From Deltaproteobacteria bacterium (lineage in GTDB: Bacteria > Desulfobacterota > DSM-4660 > Desulfatiglandales > HGW-15), in the NCBI GenBank assembly GCA_019308985.1, contig JAFDHB010000006.1, positions 1 through 50,568 of the forward strand: 50,568 bases of DNA, written 5' to 3'. The notes under the pieces are model-generated. The model searched no databases, was not told the DNA's origin, and worked only from the letters and a program-made list of their open reading frames with translations. Below, piece by piece: positions 16,315-25,765 of this stretch. Each line of letters opens with the position of its first letter. Position 1 is the first letter of the stretch. Both the position numbers and the translations under genes were made by a program.

Positions 16315-17196
16315 ATGATGAGCATCATTGTTGACAAGAATACCAGGGTGGTGGTCCAGGGGATCACCGGCAGGGAGGGAAGTTTCCATACAAGACAGAT
16401 GTTGGACTATGGCACCATTGTTGCCGCGGGCGTAACGCCGGGGAAAGGCGGACAATCCGTGGAGGGGGTGCCGGTTTTCAACACCGTCCTGGAAGCCGTG
16501 GAGAATGAGGGTGTCAATGCTTCCTGCATTTTTGTCCCTCCTCCCTTTGCAGCAGACGCCATAATGGAGGCCGCAGCGGCGGGACTCGACGTGATAGTTT
16601 GCATCACAGAGGGGATACCTGCACTCGACATGGTGAAAGTGGCCCGTTTCCTGAGAGGGGGGAAAAGCGTCCTCATAGGCCCCAATTGCCCGGGCATTAT
16701 CTCGCCCGGGAAGACAAAGGTAGGAATCATGCCGGGTCCTATCCACATGCAGGGTTCCATGGGCGTCATTTCCAGGAGCGGTACCCTTACCTACGAGGTG
16801 GTGGACCAATTGACAAAGGTAGGACTCGGACAATCCACCTGCATCGGGATTGGTGGTGATGCCATCGTTGGGACAACCTTTGTGGATCACCTCAAGAGGT
16901 TCAAGAAAGACCCTGAAACCAAGGGAGTCGTGCTGATCGGAGAAATCGGAGGATCTGCTGAAGAAGAAGCGGCGGAATATGTGAAGGCCGAGTTTGATAA
17001 ACCCGTCATCGCCTTTGTTGCCGGGCAAACCGCGCCCCCGGGCAAGAGAATGGGCCATGCCGGTGCCATCATTTCCGGGGGTGAAGGCAAGGCCGAGGAC
17101 AAGATAAGGGCCCTCGAGTCCGCCGGGATCACCGTCGTCCGCAACCTGGGCAAACTCGGGGAAACGGCCTCTGAGGTGATGACCGGTCATTTATGA
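16315..17196 (+). CDS. sucD: Succinyl-CoA synthetase alpha subunit
   Basis: A 293-residue CoA-binding subunit. The N-terminal Rossmann region has [32 protein letters not shown] binds CoA, and the phosphorylated active-site histidine is in GHAGAI near residue 248. It pairs with the SucC product encoded directly upstream. The start is ATG 16315 or 16318 (double Met), preceded by GAGAGGG. Nothing is missing compared with standard SucD. Confidence 0.96.
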   Translation: MMSIIVDKNTRVVVQGITGREGSFHTRQMLDYGTIVAAGVTPGKGGQSVEGVPVFNTVLEAVENEGVNASCIFVPPPFAADAIMEAAAAGLDVIVCITEGIPALDMVKVARFLRGGKSVLIGPNCPGIISPGKTKVGIMPGPIHMQGSMGVISRSGTLTYEVVDQLTKVGLGQSTCIGIGGDAIVGTTFVDHLKRFKKDPETKGVVLIGEIGGSAEEEAAEYVKAEFDKPVIAFVAGQTAPPGKRMGHAGAIISGGEGKAEDKIRALESAGITVVRNLGKLGETASEVMTGHL

Positions 17197-17355
17197 GCTG
17201 GTATGCCGTTTTCTTGACTTGCTTGATTATCGGTGTTAGACTCGAAAAAAGTTCGTATATCTCACCAAGATTCCTAATCAACAGAGCAATCGTAGGTCTC
17301 TGAAGGAGAACTTTTTATCTGGGAACATGTGCTTCCCAGGAAGGCTTGTGAGAGA

Positions 17356-17754
17356 ATGCAAAAAGTCATCAGCCTCAAGGAGCGTCTCAAGGGCAAGAAG
17401 CAGAAAGAACAAATCCGAAAATTCCGGGGAAAAATTGATACGATCCAGAAGATCATCCAGTGCTCATCCTGTCATATGAAGTGTGCCATGTGCGGCATGC
17501 ACTTAAGAGAGGAACAGCACGAGCCACATCCCGTCGAATCTTCCCTTGGCCTGTCCTTTTGTGAATGCTGTAGGGGTGAATTCGAGGATTTTATTGCCCT
17601 TTCCAGAGCGAAGAAAGATTCTGATATCTTCTGGCACAACAAGGAGTGGAAAAAGATGTGGGCCTCCTGGCTGAGCTACAGGAAGGCCTTGAACACCTTC
17701 ATGCAGTCCCCGGAATTCAGGTTGCTCCTGGAAGAACTCGATTTCCACACTTAA
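17356..17754 (+). CDS. Cys-rich small protein of unknown function, probably metal-binding
   Basis: About 132 residues. A basic helical N-terminus (KERLKGKKQKEQIRKFRGK) is followed by a Cys/His cluster: CSSCHMKCAMCGMH, then CECC about 40 residues later, and a Trp-rich C-terminus (FWHNKEWKKMWASWLSYRKA). The CxxC-CxxC arrangement suggests a zinc or Fe-S site. I do not recognise the family. It lies 159 bases after sucD and 18 bases before tatA, so cotranscription with tatA is likely. ATG 17356 is used; GTG 17329 would add nine residues but has no well-placed ribosome-binding site. Confidence 0.7.
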   Translation: MQKVISLKERLKGKKQKEQIRKFRGKIDTIQKIIQCSSCHMKCAMCGMHLREEQHEPHPVESSLGLSFCECCRGEFEDFIALSRAKKDSDIFWHNKEWKKMWASWLSYRKALNTFMQSPEFRLLLEELDFHT

Positions 17755-17772
17755 CTTCAATGGAGGTCATAT

Positions 17773-17976
17773 ATGTTCGGTATAGGCATGCCGGAGCTGA
17801 TCATAATACTTATCATTATCCTGATTATCTTTGGGGCGGGTAAGCTCCCTGAGATCGGCAGCGGAATCGGAAAGGGGATCAAGAATTTTCGTAAGGCCAC
17901 CCAGGAGGGCCAGGAGAAGCCCGAAAAGATAGCCTCTCCCCATGAAGATGACACGGACAAAGACAAGGAAGCCTAA
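17773..17976 (+). CDS. tatA: Twin-arginine translocase subunit TatA/E
   Basis: A 67-residue protein with the TatA layout: a short periplasmic start ([10 protein letters not shown]), one membrane helix ([11 protein letters not shown]), the [20 protein letters not shown] hinge and amphipathic helix, and a charged acidic tail. TatA oligomers form the transport path for folded proteins. No tatB or tatC lies nearby. GGAGG sits 8 bases before ATG 17773. Confidence 0.95.
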   Translation: MFGIGMPELIIILIIILIIFGAGKLPEIGSGIGKGIKNFRKATQEGQEKPEKIASPHEDDTDKDKEA

Positions 17977-18073
17977 CTACCACCTTTGCGGAACTCCCCA
18001 AGGCTTATCGATTCTTCCCTTCCGTTGCCTCTGGGAATCTGCGAGGTTCGACTTCTCCTAAGGCCGGCCAGAC

Positions 18074-18490
18074 CTAAAAAGGGATATCATCGTCGGGAAC
18101 GGAAATGGGCTCCTCCTGGGGAAACTGCTCATCCGGGCTCTCCGCCTTGCCTTGCTTTCCGGGTGAACCGAGCATTTGCATTTGCAGGGCCACTATTTCG
18201 GTGGTATACCTCTTGTTGCCCTCCCGATCTTCCCAGGCCCTGGTCTGGAGCCTGCCTTCTATGTACACTTGGCTGCCCTTATGAAGGTATTCACCGCATA
18301 TCTCGCCCAGGCGGTCCCATGCCACTATCCGGTGCCATTCGGTACGTTCCCCTTTTTCTCCGTTCTTTCCGGTCCATTGCTCACGGGTGGCCACTGAAAA
18401 ATTGGCCACCGCCTTGCCGCTGGGAGTGTATCTCAGTTCAGGGTCTGCACCCAGGTTCCCGACCAGTATCACCTTGTTGACACTTGCCAT
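18074..18490 (-). CDS. ssb: Single-stranded DNA-binding protein
   Basis: A 138-residue SSB. The OB-fold starts [20 protein letters not shown] and includes [20 protein letters not shown] and [19 protein letters not shown] disordered Gln/Gly/Pro/Ser linker leads to the acidic tip PDDDIPF, which recruits replication and repair partners. Length and tip are canonical. GAGGGAGAAGGAG precedes ATG 18490. It stands alone on the minus strand, diverging from rnj across a 437-base gap that contains a dispersed repeat. Confidence 0.97.
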   Translation of the reverse strand: MASVNKVILVGNLGADPELRYTPSGKAVANFSVATREQWTGKNGEKGERTEWHRIVAWDRLGEICGEYLHKGSQVYIEGRLQTRAWEDREGNKRYTTEIVALQMQMLGSPGKQGKAESPDEQFPQEEPISVPDDDIPF

Positions 18491-18518
18491 GATAAAGTCT
18501 CCTTCTCCCTCTCAAAGT

Positions 18519-18600
18519 TAATGGCTTCGTAAAAAGTCCAATTCCCTGCTGGGCGGGATCTAGCGATCTGCGTTGCTCTGCTTCTTGAATCCCTCCCCCT
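18519..18600 (+). repeat. Dispersed repeat copy C
   Basis: AATGGCTTCGTAAAAAGTCC at 18520 is followed by a stretch (GATCTGCGTTG and on) that resembles the copy at 28218 (GATCTTCGTTG) with interruptions. It lies about 30 bases upstream of the ssb start, unlike most other copies, which abut stop codons. The rest of the ssb-rnj gap holds only the likely rnj promoter. Confidence 0.7.
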
Positions 18601-18787
18601 CCGAGAAAATGGCTTGTCAAAGGGAAAGATCCGGGCCTGACGGACCAGGTTTCCCTGTAAGTAGTGGTTCATTATACGGCTACCGTAACAAATTTCAACA
18701 CATGAAGGCAATAAATGATGTATCAAAGGAAATCAGGGGTCCGCTTCTTCTCTTTTCCGGCATCCTCTGCTATCGGCCGGATTTTCT

Positions 18788-18817
18788 TTGTTGACTGATT
18801 GGATAAGAAGGTATAAG
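18788..18817 (+). promoter_or_regulatory. Possible promoter for rnj
   Basis: TTGTTG (18788) with TATAAG (18812-18817) at 18-bp spacing, or TTGACT (18791) at a short 15 bp. It is followed by AT-rich DNA and is the only plausible site before rnj. Confidence 0.4.
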
Positions 18818-18927
18818 CTATTGTAAATTCAATATAAATGTAAACAGATTTGGGACTTCCCTTGGGCCGCAAGACCGGGACGAACTATGATGGCAAGGGG
18901 ATGCCCGGAACGCAACAAGGAAAAGTC

Positions 18928-20577
18928 ATGGTAACACTTATTCCCCTAGGTGGGGTCGGAGAAATAGGACTCAATATGCTTGCCCTCTCCTGTGAGCAAT
19001 ATATGCTCATCATTGACGCGGGCCTCATGTTTCCCGAGGAATACATGCCGGGCGTAGACATAGTCATACCCGACTTCCAGTTTTTGAAGGACAACAGGGA
19101 CAAGGTAAAATCCGTCATCCTGACCCATGCCCACGAAGACCATATTGGGGCCATACCCTTTTTCTTGCAGGAAATCAATATCCCTGTGTACGGCACCAGT
19201 TTTACCATCGAACTCCTCAAAGAGAAGCTCAAGGAACATCATCTCCTGGGTGAAGCGGCATTGCACAAGGTCCGGGCCGGCGAAGTGTCACGATTCGGCC
19301 CATTCACCGTGGAGTACATAAAGGTCAACCACAGTACGGTAGAGGGGGTGGGACTCGCAATCCAAACACCCGAAGGCGTTATCATCCATTCCGGAGACTT
19401 CAAGATCGACCGCACCCCGGTGGACGGACACTTTACTGATCTGCGCCGGTTCGCCCAATACGGGAAGCAGGACGTCCTCTTGCTCCTCTCTGATTCAACC
19501 AATGCCGAGAAAGAGGGATTCACGCTCAGCGAGAGGGACGTCAAGGATACATTGGAAGAACTGTTCAGGACCTGCCCCGGAAGGCTGATCATAGCCGTAT
19601 TTGCCTCCAATATTGTAAGGATTCAGCAGGTAATAAACCTGGCCGTTGCCTACAACAGGAAAGTCTTGTTCAGCGGGAAGAGTATGTGCACCAATGTCAG
19701 GATTGCCAAGGACCAGGGATTGGTCAAGATGCCGCCTGACCTGGAGATCATTGAAAGGGAAGTCGACCGATTTCCTGACGACCAAATAGTGGTCATAACA
19801 ACGGGAAGCCAAGGCGAGCCCATGTCATCCCTTACCAGGATGGCCCACAATCAGCACAAGGGCCTGAAGGTGAAGAAAGGCGATACCATCATCCTTTCTT
19901 CCCGGTTCATCCCCGGCAATGAGAAGGCTATCACAAAAATCATCAATAATCTATACAGGATGGGGGCAGAGGTCGTTTACGAGAAGGTCTCTGATATCCA
20001 TTCCTCGGGGCATGCCTACAGGGAAGAGCTCCGGATGATGCTTGACCTTGTCAAGCCCAACTACTTCATGCCTATCCACGGTGAATACAGGCACCTGGTA
20101 AAGCATACCCAGCTGGCCCAGGAGGCGGGGATACCTCCAGAGAGGTTGATATTGGCTGAAAACGGCACCACGATAATAATTCGCGACGGGATTCTGAGCA
20201 TTGGAGAAAAAGTCCGGACCGGAAGGGTCTTCGTTGACGGCAAGGGTATCGGAGATGTAGATGAAATCGTCCTGAGGGACCGCCGCAGGCTGTCCGGTGA
20301 CGGTGTCGTTATAGCATTACTCGCCCTCGACGAACAGACGGGCGGGATCATCTATGGACCTGATATTATTTCACGGGGATTCGTATTTGAGGACCAGGGT
20401 GGATTCATCCTGGAGGAGGCAAAGAACGCCGTGCTCGATGTCTTGGATGAAATCGTGGCAGACAAGCCCATAGAATGGGCGGAGATGGAGTCCAGGATCA
20501 AGAAGAGACTCAGGCGCCTGTTCTATAAGATAGTCGAGCGAAGGCCCCTTATTCTGCCGATCGTGATTCCTGTCTAA
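18928..20577 (+). CDS. rnj: Ribonuclease J
   Basis: A metallo-beta-lactamase/beta-CASP ribonuclease of 549 residues from ATG 18928. The opening IPLGGVGEIGLNM and the zinc motif HAHEDHIGAIPFF (residue about 67) are diagnostic. SGDFKID, LLLSDSTNAEKEG and, in the beta-CASP part, TTGSQGEPMSSL and PIHGEYRHL also match. RNase J combines 5' exonuclease and endonuclease activity in mRNA decay and rRNA maturation, in place of or alongside RNase E. ATG 18928 has AAGGA upstream and gives the usual length; ATG 18901 or TTG 18850 would add a non-conserved extension. ftsK follows after 51 bases. Confidence 0.95.
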   Translation: MVTLIPLGGVGEIGLNMLALSCEQYMLIIDAGLMFPEEYMPGVDIVIPDFQFLKDNRDKVKSVILTHAHEDHIGAIPFFLQEINIPVYGTSFTIELLKEKLKEHHLLGEAALHKVRAGEVSRFGPFTVEYIKVNHSTVEGVGLAIQTPEGVIIHSGDFKIDRTPVDGHFTDLRRFAQYGKQDVLLLLSDSTNAEKEGFTLSERDVKDTLEELFRTCPGRLIIAVFASNIVRIQQVINLAVAYNRKVLFSGKSMCTNVRIAKDQGLVKMPPDLEIIEREVDRFPDDQIVVITTGSQGEPMSSLTRMAHNQHKGLKVKKGDTIILSSRFIPGNEKAITKIINNLYRMGAEVVYEKVSDIHSSGHAYREELRMMLDLVKPNYFMPIHGEYRHLVKHTQLAQEAGIPPERLILAENGTTIIIRDGILSIGEKVRTGRVFVDGKGIGDVDEIVLRDRRRLSGDGVVIALLALDEQTGGIIYGPDIISRGFVFEDQGGFILEEAKNAVLDVLDEIVADKPIEWAEMESRIKKRLRRLFYKIVERRPLILPIVIPV

Positions 20578-20628
20578 GGGACATACCCGGGGTTACGCCG
20601 ACAAGAGACGGAAATGGGTGAAAGATAA

Positions 20629-22842
20629 TTGGGTAAAAAGGCAAGATCCAAGAACAGCAAGGGAGGAAAAGGGCATCACGAACCCATGAGGAAGGAAATG
20701 CGCGGCATCATCCTGTTATTCGTGGCCGTTGTCCTGGGGGTCAGCCTCTTTTCCTATCACCCGGCAGATCCCCTTTTATGGCAAAAGGCCGGCAATGACC
20801 TCCTGAAGGCCAGAAACCTCTTCGGCCCGGTTGGCGCCCATCTCGCAGGAGGGATATTTCGGCTTCTGGGTTTTTCCTCCTTCTGGCTGGTCTTACTCTT
20901 CCTTGCACTGGCCGTTTTGTCCTTTCTGGGCCGCTCACTGATTTCGCCGCTCAGGGCCTTCTTCGCCGGACTTTTCCTCCTCCTCTCCTTTTCAGGGCTT
21001 CTCGCCCTTCACTGGCCTGGAATGATCCCCTACAAAGGGACCGCCATAATAGCCGGCGGCCTGGCAGGCCATATCATCTCCGGTTTTTTGAAAGGGTTCC
21101 TCAATACTTTCGGGGCCTATGTGTTGCTTGCCGTGGTGTTCATCATATCGCTCATGTCGATTACCAGGATCTCCTTCGGCTGGCTGCTTTCAAGGTTCTA
21201 TCTCTGGCTGGTCCTGCTAACAAAATCCATGAGGGAATTCCTAGTCAAGAAAAGGGAGAGGAGGCGCAAGAAGAAGGCACGGCAGAAACTATTCCGGGAA
21301 GAGAAGTCCAGGCCCAAACGGAAGATGACCATAGTCGAGCCCAAGAAAGAGCCCCTGAAGAAGGCCGATCAAGAGTCCTTCCCCTTCATGAACGTGGCAG
21401 GAGAGTTCAAGCTCCCAACCCTGGACCTTCTGGACCAGCCCCCCAAGGCTGAGGGGGTTGAAATCCAGAAAGAGAGCCTGGAAATGAATGCCAGGCGCCT
21501 GGAAAAGAAATTGGCGGACTTTGGGGTGGAAGGGGAAGTGGTTGAGATCCAGCCGGGCCCTGTCATCACCATGTACGAATTCAAACCTGCACCCGGGATA
21601 AAGATAAGCAAGGTCGCCGGACTCTCCGATGACCTGGCATTGGCCCTGAGGGCGCCCAGCGTAAGAATTGTGGCCCCCATTCCCGGAAAGGCGGCCATTG
21701 GTATCGAGATACCCAATAACAAGAGGGAGCCTGTATACCTGTACGAGATCTTTTCCAGTCCGGAATTCAAGAATTCAACCTATAAACTTACCATCGCCCT
21801 GGGAAAGGATATCACCGGAGCCCCCGCCATAGCAGACCTTGCAAGGATGCCGCACCTACTGGTCGCCGGGGCCACCGGAACAGGAAAGAGCGTCCTGCTG
21901 AATGCCATGATAAACAGTCTCCTCTTCAAAGCGTCCCCTGAAATGGTCCGGTTCCTCATCATTGACCCAAAGAGGATCGAGCTATCCGTATACAAGGACA
22001 TTCCGCACCTTCTCTATCCGGTCATGACACAACCAAAGGAGGCCACCAGGGCGCTCAGGTGGGCCGTTGAAGAAATGGAGCGCCGCTACATGCTCCTCTC
22101 GGACAGGGGGGTAAGGAACATAGAAACCTACAATCGAAAAATTCTTAGGGAGAAAAGAGCTATCTCTACCAGCGATCCTGAAGGAACGGACAAGCCCCTT
22201 CCCTATATTATCCTGGTAATAGATGAGCTGGCTGATCTGATGATGGCATCCTCCAGGCAAGTGGAGGAGGCCATTACGCGCCTGGCCCAAATGGCACGTG
22301 CCGCAGGCATACACCTGATCATCGCCACCCAGCGACCTTCAGTGGACGTGTTGACGGGGATAATCAAGGCCAACTTTCCCGCCCGCATCTCCTTCCAGGT
22401 CTCTTCGAAGTTCGACTCCAGGACCATACTGGACACTATCGGTGCAGAGCACCTCCTGGGCGAAGGAGACATGCTGTTCTTGCCGCCCGGGGTGGGCAAG
22501 ATGATCAGAATACACGGGGCCTACATCTCCGAAGAAGAGGTGAAAAGGGTGACCAACTTCTTGAGGGCCCAGATGAAACCCGATTACGATGCCACCATCT
22601 TGAGCCTGGTAAGCCGGGACGAAGAGTCCGAGGATCAAGAGATTGAGCTTGACGATAAATACGATCAGGCGGTTGACCTGGTGATCAAGACAAGGCAGGC
22701 CTCTATTTCCATGATCCAAAGAAAACTCCGGGTGGGATACAACAGGGCGGCAAGGATGATCGAAGCCATGGAAAGGGAGGGTATCGTAGGCCCCTCGGAC
22801 GGAGTAAGGCCCAGAGAGGTATTCGGGAGAAAGGGGGAATGA
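20629..22842 (+). CDS. ftsK: DNA translocase FtsK/SpoIIIE
   Basis: A 737-residue protein. About four N-terminal membrane helices (residues about 25-200) are followed by a short basic linker (KKRERRRKKKARQKLFREEK) much shorter than in E. coli. The RecA-like motor has Walker A GATGTGKSV (about 414-422), LIIDPKRIELSVY and Walker B ILVIDELADLMM. The C-terminal winged-helix gamma domain (YDQAVDLVIKTRQASISMIQ onward) recognises KOPS-type DNA. It pumps chromosome termini through the division septum. The likely start is TTG 20629, with no strong ribosome-binding site. It overlaps the next gene by 4 bases (ATGA). Confidence 0.96.
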   Translation: MGKKARSKNSKGGKGHHEPMRKEMRGIILLFVAVVLGVSLFSYHPADPLLWQKAGNDLLKARNLFGPVGAHLAGGIFRLLGFSSFWLVLLFLALAVLSFLGRSLISPLRAFFAGLFLLLSFSGLLALHWPGMIPYKGTAIIAGGLAGHIISGFLKGFLNTFGAYVLLAVVFIISLMSITRISFGWLLSRFYLWLVLLTKSMREFLVKKRERRRKKKARQKLFREEKSRPKRKMTIVEPKKEPLKKADQESFPFMNVAGEFKLPTLDLLDQPPKAEGVEIQKESLEMNARRLEKKLADFGVEGEVVEIQPGPVITMYEFKPAPGIKISKVAGLSDDLALALRAPSVRIVAPIPGKAAIGIEIPNNKREPVYLYEIFSSPEFKNSTYKLTIALGKDITGAPAIADLARMPHLLVAGATGTGKSVLLNAMINSLLFKASPEMVRFLIIDPKRIELSVYKDIPHLLYPVMTQPKEATRALRWAVEEMERRYMLLSDRGVRNIETYNRKILREKRAISTSDPEGTDKPLPYIILVIDELADLMMASSRQVEEAITRLAQMARAAGIHLIIATQRPSVDVLTGIIKANFPARISFQVSSKFDSRTILDTIGAEHLLGEGDMLFLPPGVGKMIRIHGAYISEEEVKRVTNFLRAQMKPDYDATILSLVSRDEESEDQEIELDDKYDQAVDLVIKTRQASISMIQRKLRVGYNRAARMIEAMEREGIVGPSDGVRPREVFGRKGE

Positions 22843-23540
22843 TGAACAGGGCACCGAACTGCCGTGGCAGGATTCTCCTTGCTGTCCTCTCTTTTTTCCT
22901 CCTTGGCGCGGTGGAAAAATCATGGGCCGGGAGAGAGATAGACCACATCCTGGACGGCATACTTGAAAGGTACGGCGCGTTGCCCGGGCTCTTTCTCACA
23001 TATGAAAGGGAAATCATAACCAAGTCCATGACGTTTTTGGGAAATGCTGCAAGAAAGGACTCCGCAAAGGGTCGCATCTATTTCAAGCCTCCCCATTATC
23101 TGAGGGTTGAACAAGAGACCCCCACCCGGGAACTGGTGGTATCGGACGGGAAGACCCTCTGGTGGTACATCCCTGACAAAGAGATGGTCTACAGGTACCC
23201 GGCCCGCAAACTGGGGGAAGAAATGGAGCTCCTGAGCAGTATCTTCCAAGGGCTCAAGCAAGTAGAAGAACGCTTTGATGTATCTGAGATCCCGAAAGCG
23301 GACAGCGCCTTTTACCACATACGGCTGACACCTCGTCCCCCCTGGCCCCAGATCGAGTATGTCGAGCTCGCCATTGCTCGAGATGACTACCACATCAGGA
23401 TGGTGGGGATATTCAATTACCTTGGGGATGTCACCCGCTTTGTCCTGGGAGTACCTGTATCCAGGGATGTGTTTCAGAGGGGGTTTTTCCAGTTTGATAC
23501 GCCCCCCGGAACGAAGGTGATCGAGGAAGGGGATCAGTGA
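22839..23540 (+). CDS. lolA: LolA-like outer-membrane lipoprotein carrier protein
   Basis: A 233-residue exported protein: an N-terminal signal (ILLAVLSFFLLGAVEKSWA) and then the LolA-like half-barrel pattern (FLTYEREI, GRIYFKPPHYLRVEQETP, LVVSDGKTLWWYIPDKEMVY). LolA shuttles lipoproteins across the periplasm from LolCDE to the outer membrane. It follows ftsK with an ATGA overlap, an ftsK-lolA order common in Gram-negative bacteria. Its 3' end overlaps the convergent VWA gene by 7 bases. The family is divergent, so the call rests on pattern and gene order together. Confidence 0.85.
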   Translation: MMNRAPNCRGRILLAVLSFFLLGAVEKSWAGREIDHILDGILERYGALPGLFLTYEREIITKSMTFLGNAARKDSAKGRIYFKPPHYLRVEQETPTRELVVSDGKTLWWYIPDKEMVYRYPARKLGEEMELLSSIFQGLKQVEERFDVSEIPKADSAFYHIRLTPRPPWPQIEYVELAIARDDYHIRMVGIFNYLGDVTRFVLGVPVSRDVFQRGFFQFDTPPGTKVIEEGDQ

Positions 23541-24733
23541 ATGACCAGGTTGGAGAGGGTCTTCCCTACCCTCTTCAGGCTTTCCATGGTATTGGCGGGG
23601 AAGAAATAGTCCACATAAGGAAGCGCGGTTTGCATGCCCATGCAGATGGGCCTGTAATCCGAGTCACCCGCCAGGGGATTCAACCAAACAACCGCATGGA
23701 CCTTGCGGCTGAGGTTCTCCATTTCCCTCTTGAGAATATTTCTTCCGCCCAGGTCCCAGCCGTCACTCAGGATCACTATCACTGTCTGTTTGTTCAAAAA
23801 CCTGTCCCCGTATCCCCTGTTGAACTGGTAGAGTGAATATCCGATTCTCGTGCCCCCGGACCAGTCAAGCACCCTGTGGGAGATTGTTTCCAGGGCCCTG
23901 TTGATATCATACCGCCTCAAGATTGGTGTTATGGGGGTGAGCGAGGTTGAAAAGACAAAGACCTCCACGGGAGACCCCATATCGGCCAAACCCATAATAA
24001 AGGGCATCACGAACCTTGCATAGCGGTCCATGGAGCCGCTCACATCCGCTAGGACCACGAGTCTCTTGAGTCTCTTCTTCTTTTTCCTGTAAAAAAGCTC
24101 CAACGGCACACCGCCTGCCTTCAGGCTATGCCGTATGACCCTGCGAAAATCTATGTCCCCGACTCTCTTGGACCGCTTATAGCGCCTTCTCGCCACGGTC
24201 TTGAAAGGGGATATGATATTCCTCAGGATAAGCTGTGCTGTCAGGATATCTTTCCTGGAGATCTCGGAAAAGTTCTTTCGCTCCAGCCTTGAAACGGGGC
24301 TGTAAGTGGCAGGCCTCCCTGAATCATCTCCGGCAGGATCTCTTAAGGTCGAACCCGCCTGAACTTCGGATTCCACTCGAATCACGCCGGAGGAGTCACT
24401 CTCTCCACCATCGATTGGTTCGTAGATCTCGTCGTCTCCCTTACATTCGTTTTCCCGGATATCAAAATCCTGCCAGAATTCTTCAAACAGTTCTCCAAAG
24501 AGCTTCCACTCCATGTCATTTGTCACAAAATTGGCCCGCAGAGAAGAAAAAAAGTCCTCCCTACTGGAGATCCCCGCTCCCTCAAGGGATCTCAGGGCGT
24601 CCACTACGCTGGAAGGGAAGACCTTGAATCCCTTGTCTTTCAAGAAGCGAGAAAAAAGAATGACCCTTTCGCTCAGGGAGAGGTGTTCATTGGACCTGCT
24701 GTGGTATCCTGAGAAACTCTTTTCTTTGATCAT
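23534..24733 (-). CDS. VWA domain protein, CoxE-like
   Basis: A 399-residue protein. The first 120 residues (LSERVILFSRFLKDKGFKVF) match the helical N-terminus of CoxE-like proteins. A low-complexity acidic linker follows, then a von Willebrand A domain with the MIDAS motif DVSGSM and later VILSDGWDLG. CoxE-type proteins work with MoxR AAA+ ATPases in metal-centre insertion or complex assembly. The gene start overlaps the end of the MoxR gene by 47 bases, supporting a pair. No CO dehydrogenase genes are visible, so the client is unknown. Confidence 0.9.
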   Translation of the reverse strand: MIKEKSFSGYHSRSNEHLSLSERVILFSRFLKDKGFKVFPSSVVDALRSLEGAGISSREDFFSSLRANFVTNDMEWKLFGELFEEFWQDFDIRENECKGDDEIYEPIDGGESDSSGVIRVESEVQAGSTLRDPAGDDSGRPATYSPVSRLERKNFSEISRKDILTAQLILRNIISPFKTVARRRYKRSKRVGDIDFRRVIRHSLKAGGVPLELFYRKKKKRLKRLVVLADVSGSMDRYARFVMPFIMGLADMGSPVEVFVFSTSLTPITPILRRYDINRALETISHRVLDWSGGTRIGYSLYQFNRGYGDRFLNKQTVIVILSDGWDLGGRNILKREMENLSRKVHAVVWLNPLAGDSDYRPICMGMQTALPYVDYFFPANTMESLKRVGKTLSNLVIH

Positions 24734-25610
24734 GGTCCGACCAAATTTCCTCGTTGAATCGGCTTATGTCTTCCTGGTACTTCAGGATACACCCAAGGGT
24801 CTCCAAGACTATGTCTTCGTCCAGGTATTTCCGTTGCATGGCAATCAGGGCCGCTGCCCAATCAAGGGTCTCCGAGATACCAGGTTTCTTCAGGAAGTCC
24901 ACGGTCCTCAGCTTCTGCATAAAATGGGTAATTTGACTTGCAAGGTTCTCGTCGATCCCGGGGACCTTCGCCTTTACGATCCTGCACTCCTTCTCAAAAC
25001 TCGGGTAGTCGATCCAGTGGTAAAGGCATCTCCTCTTGAGGGCGTCATGGACATCCCTTGTCCTGTTGGAAGTAACGACTACAGCGGGCCTTTTTTCCGC
25101 CTTGATGGTTCCTACCTCAGGGATCGTTATCTGAAAGTCCGACAGGATCTCTAACAGGAAGGCCTCGAACTCTTCATCTGAACGGTCTATCTCGTCTATC
25201 AGGAGGACAGGGGGACGCTCATTGGAGTTCAGAATAGCCTCCAGCAACGGGCGCCTTATCAGGAATTCGGGGCCGTATATTGCCTTTTCTATCTCTTCTT
25301 TCCCCTTCTTCTCCAGCTCCCCTATTCTGATGTGGAGGAGCTGTTTCGGGTAATTCCACTCGTAAAGTGCCGTCGAGACATCCAGCCCCTCGTAACACTG
25401 AAGCCTGATGAGCTTGGTGTTGAACAAGGAGGCCAGCACAATGCCAACTTCTGTCTTGCCCACACCAGGTTCTCCTTCCAGGAAAATCGGCTTCTCCAGC
25501 CTGGATGCCAAAAAAAGGGCTGTTGCCAGAGACCGGTCGGCAATATATTGTACTTTTTCCAGCTCCTTCTCGATCTGGTCTATGGATTCAAACTGTTTTT
25601 CCAGAGCCAT
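24687..25610 (-). CDS. MoxR-family AAA+ ATPase
   Basis: A chaperone-like ATPase of about 307 residues from ATG 25610. Walker A is GEPGVGKTEVG, Walker B PVLLIDEIDRSDEEFEAFLL, followed by sensor 1 VVTSNRTRDVHDAL and an arginine-finger region RRCLYHWIDYP. It pairs with the overlapping CoxE-like VWA gene. The reading frame stays open upstream to GTG 25769, which would overlap the zinc-ribbon gene's stop (GTGA) and add 53 residues. I prefer 25610 because MoxR proteins normally begin here, but AAGGAGA lies a rather long 14 bases upstream, so the longer form is possible. Confidence 0.9.
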   Translation of the reverse strand: MALEKQFESIDQIEKELEKVQYIADRSLATALFLASRLEKPIFLEGEPGVGKTEVGIVLASLFNTKLIRLQCYEGLDVSTALYEWNYPKQLLHIRIGELEKKGKEEIEKAIYGPEFLIRRPLLEAILNSNERPPVLLIDEIDRSDEEFEAFLLEILSDFQITIPEVGTIKAEKRPAVVVTSNRTRDVHDALKRRCLYHWIDYPSFEKECRIVKAKVPGIDENLASQITHFMQKLRTVDFLKKPGISETLDWAAALIAMQRKYLDEDIVLETLGCILKYQEDISRFNEEIWSDHDQRKEFLRIPQQVQ

Positions 25611-25765
25611 GCCAGTGTGAAACTCTCCTTTTCGCGGTTTGGTGTAAGGCACAACACCTATTGCTTTCAGATTAGCGAAAATTTCTTTTATTTTCAATGA
25701 AATTTCCGGGATGTCCCGGATTCCAGGAGCATGGCTCTGGGAGGAAGGCGTGCCGTAGGCACTGC

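Noticed and set aside
15072..16367. 431-codon minus-strand frame opposite sucC
   Set aside because: sucC is unambiguous on the plus strand; the antisense translation is His/Gly/Asp-rich and motif-free.
16165..17190. 341-codon minus-strand frame opposite sucD
   Set aside because: Shadow of sucD for the same reasons.
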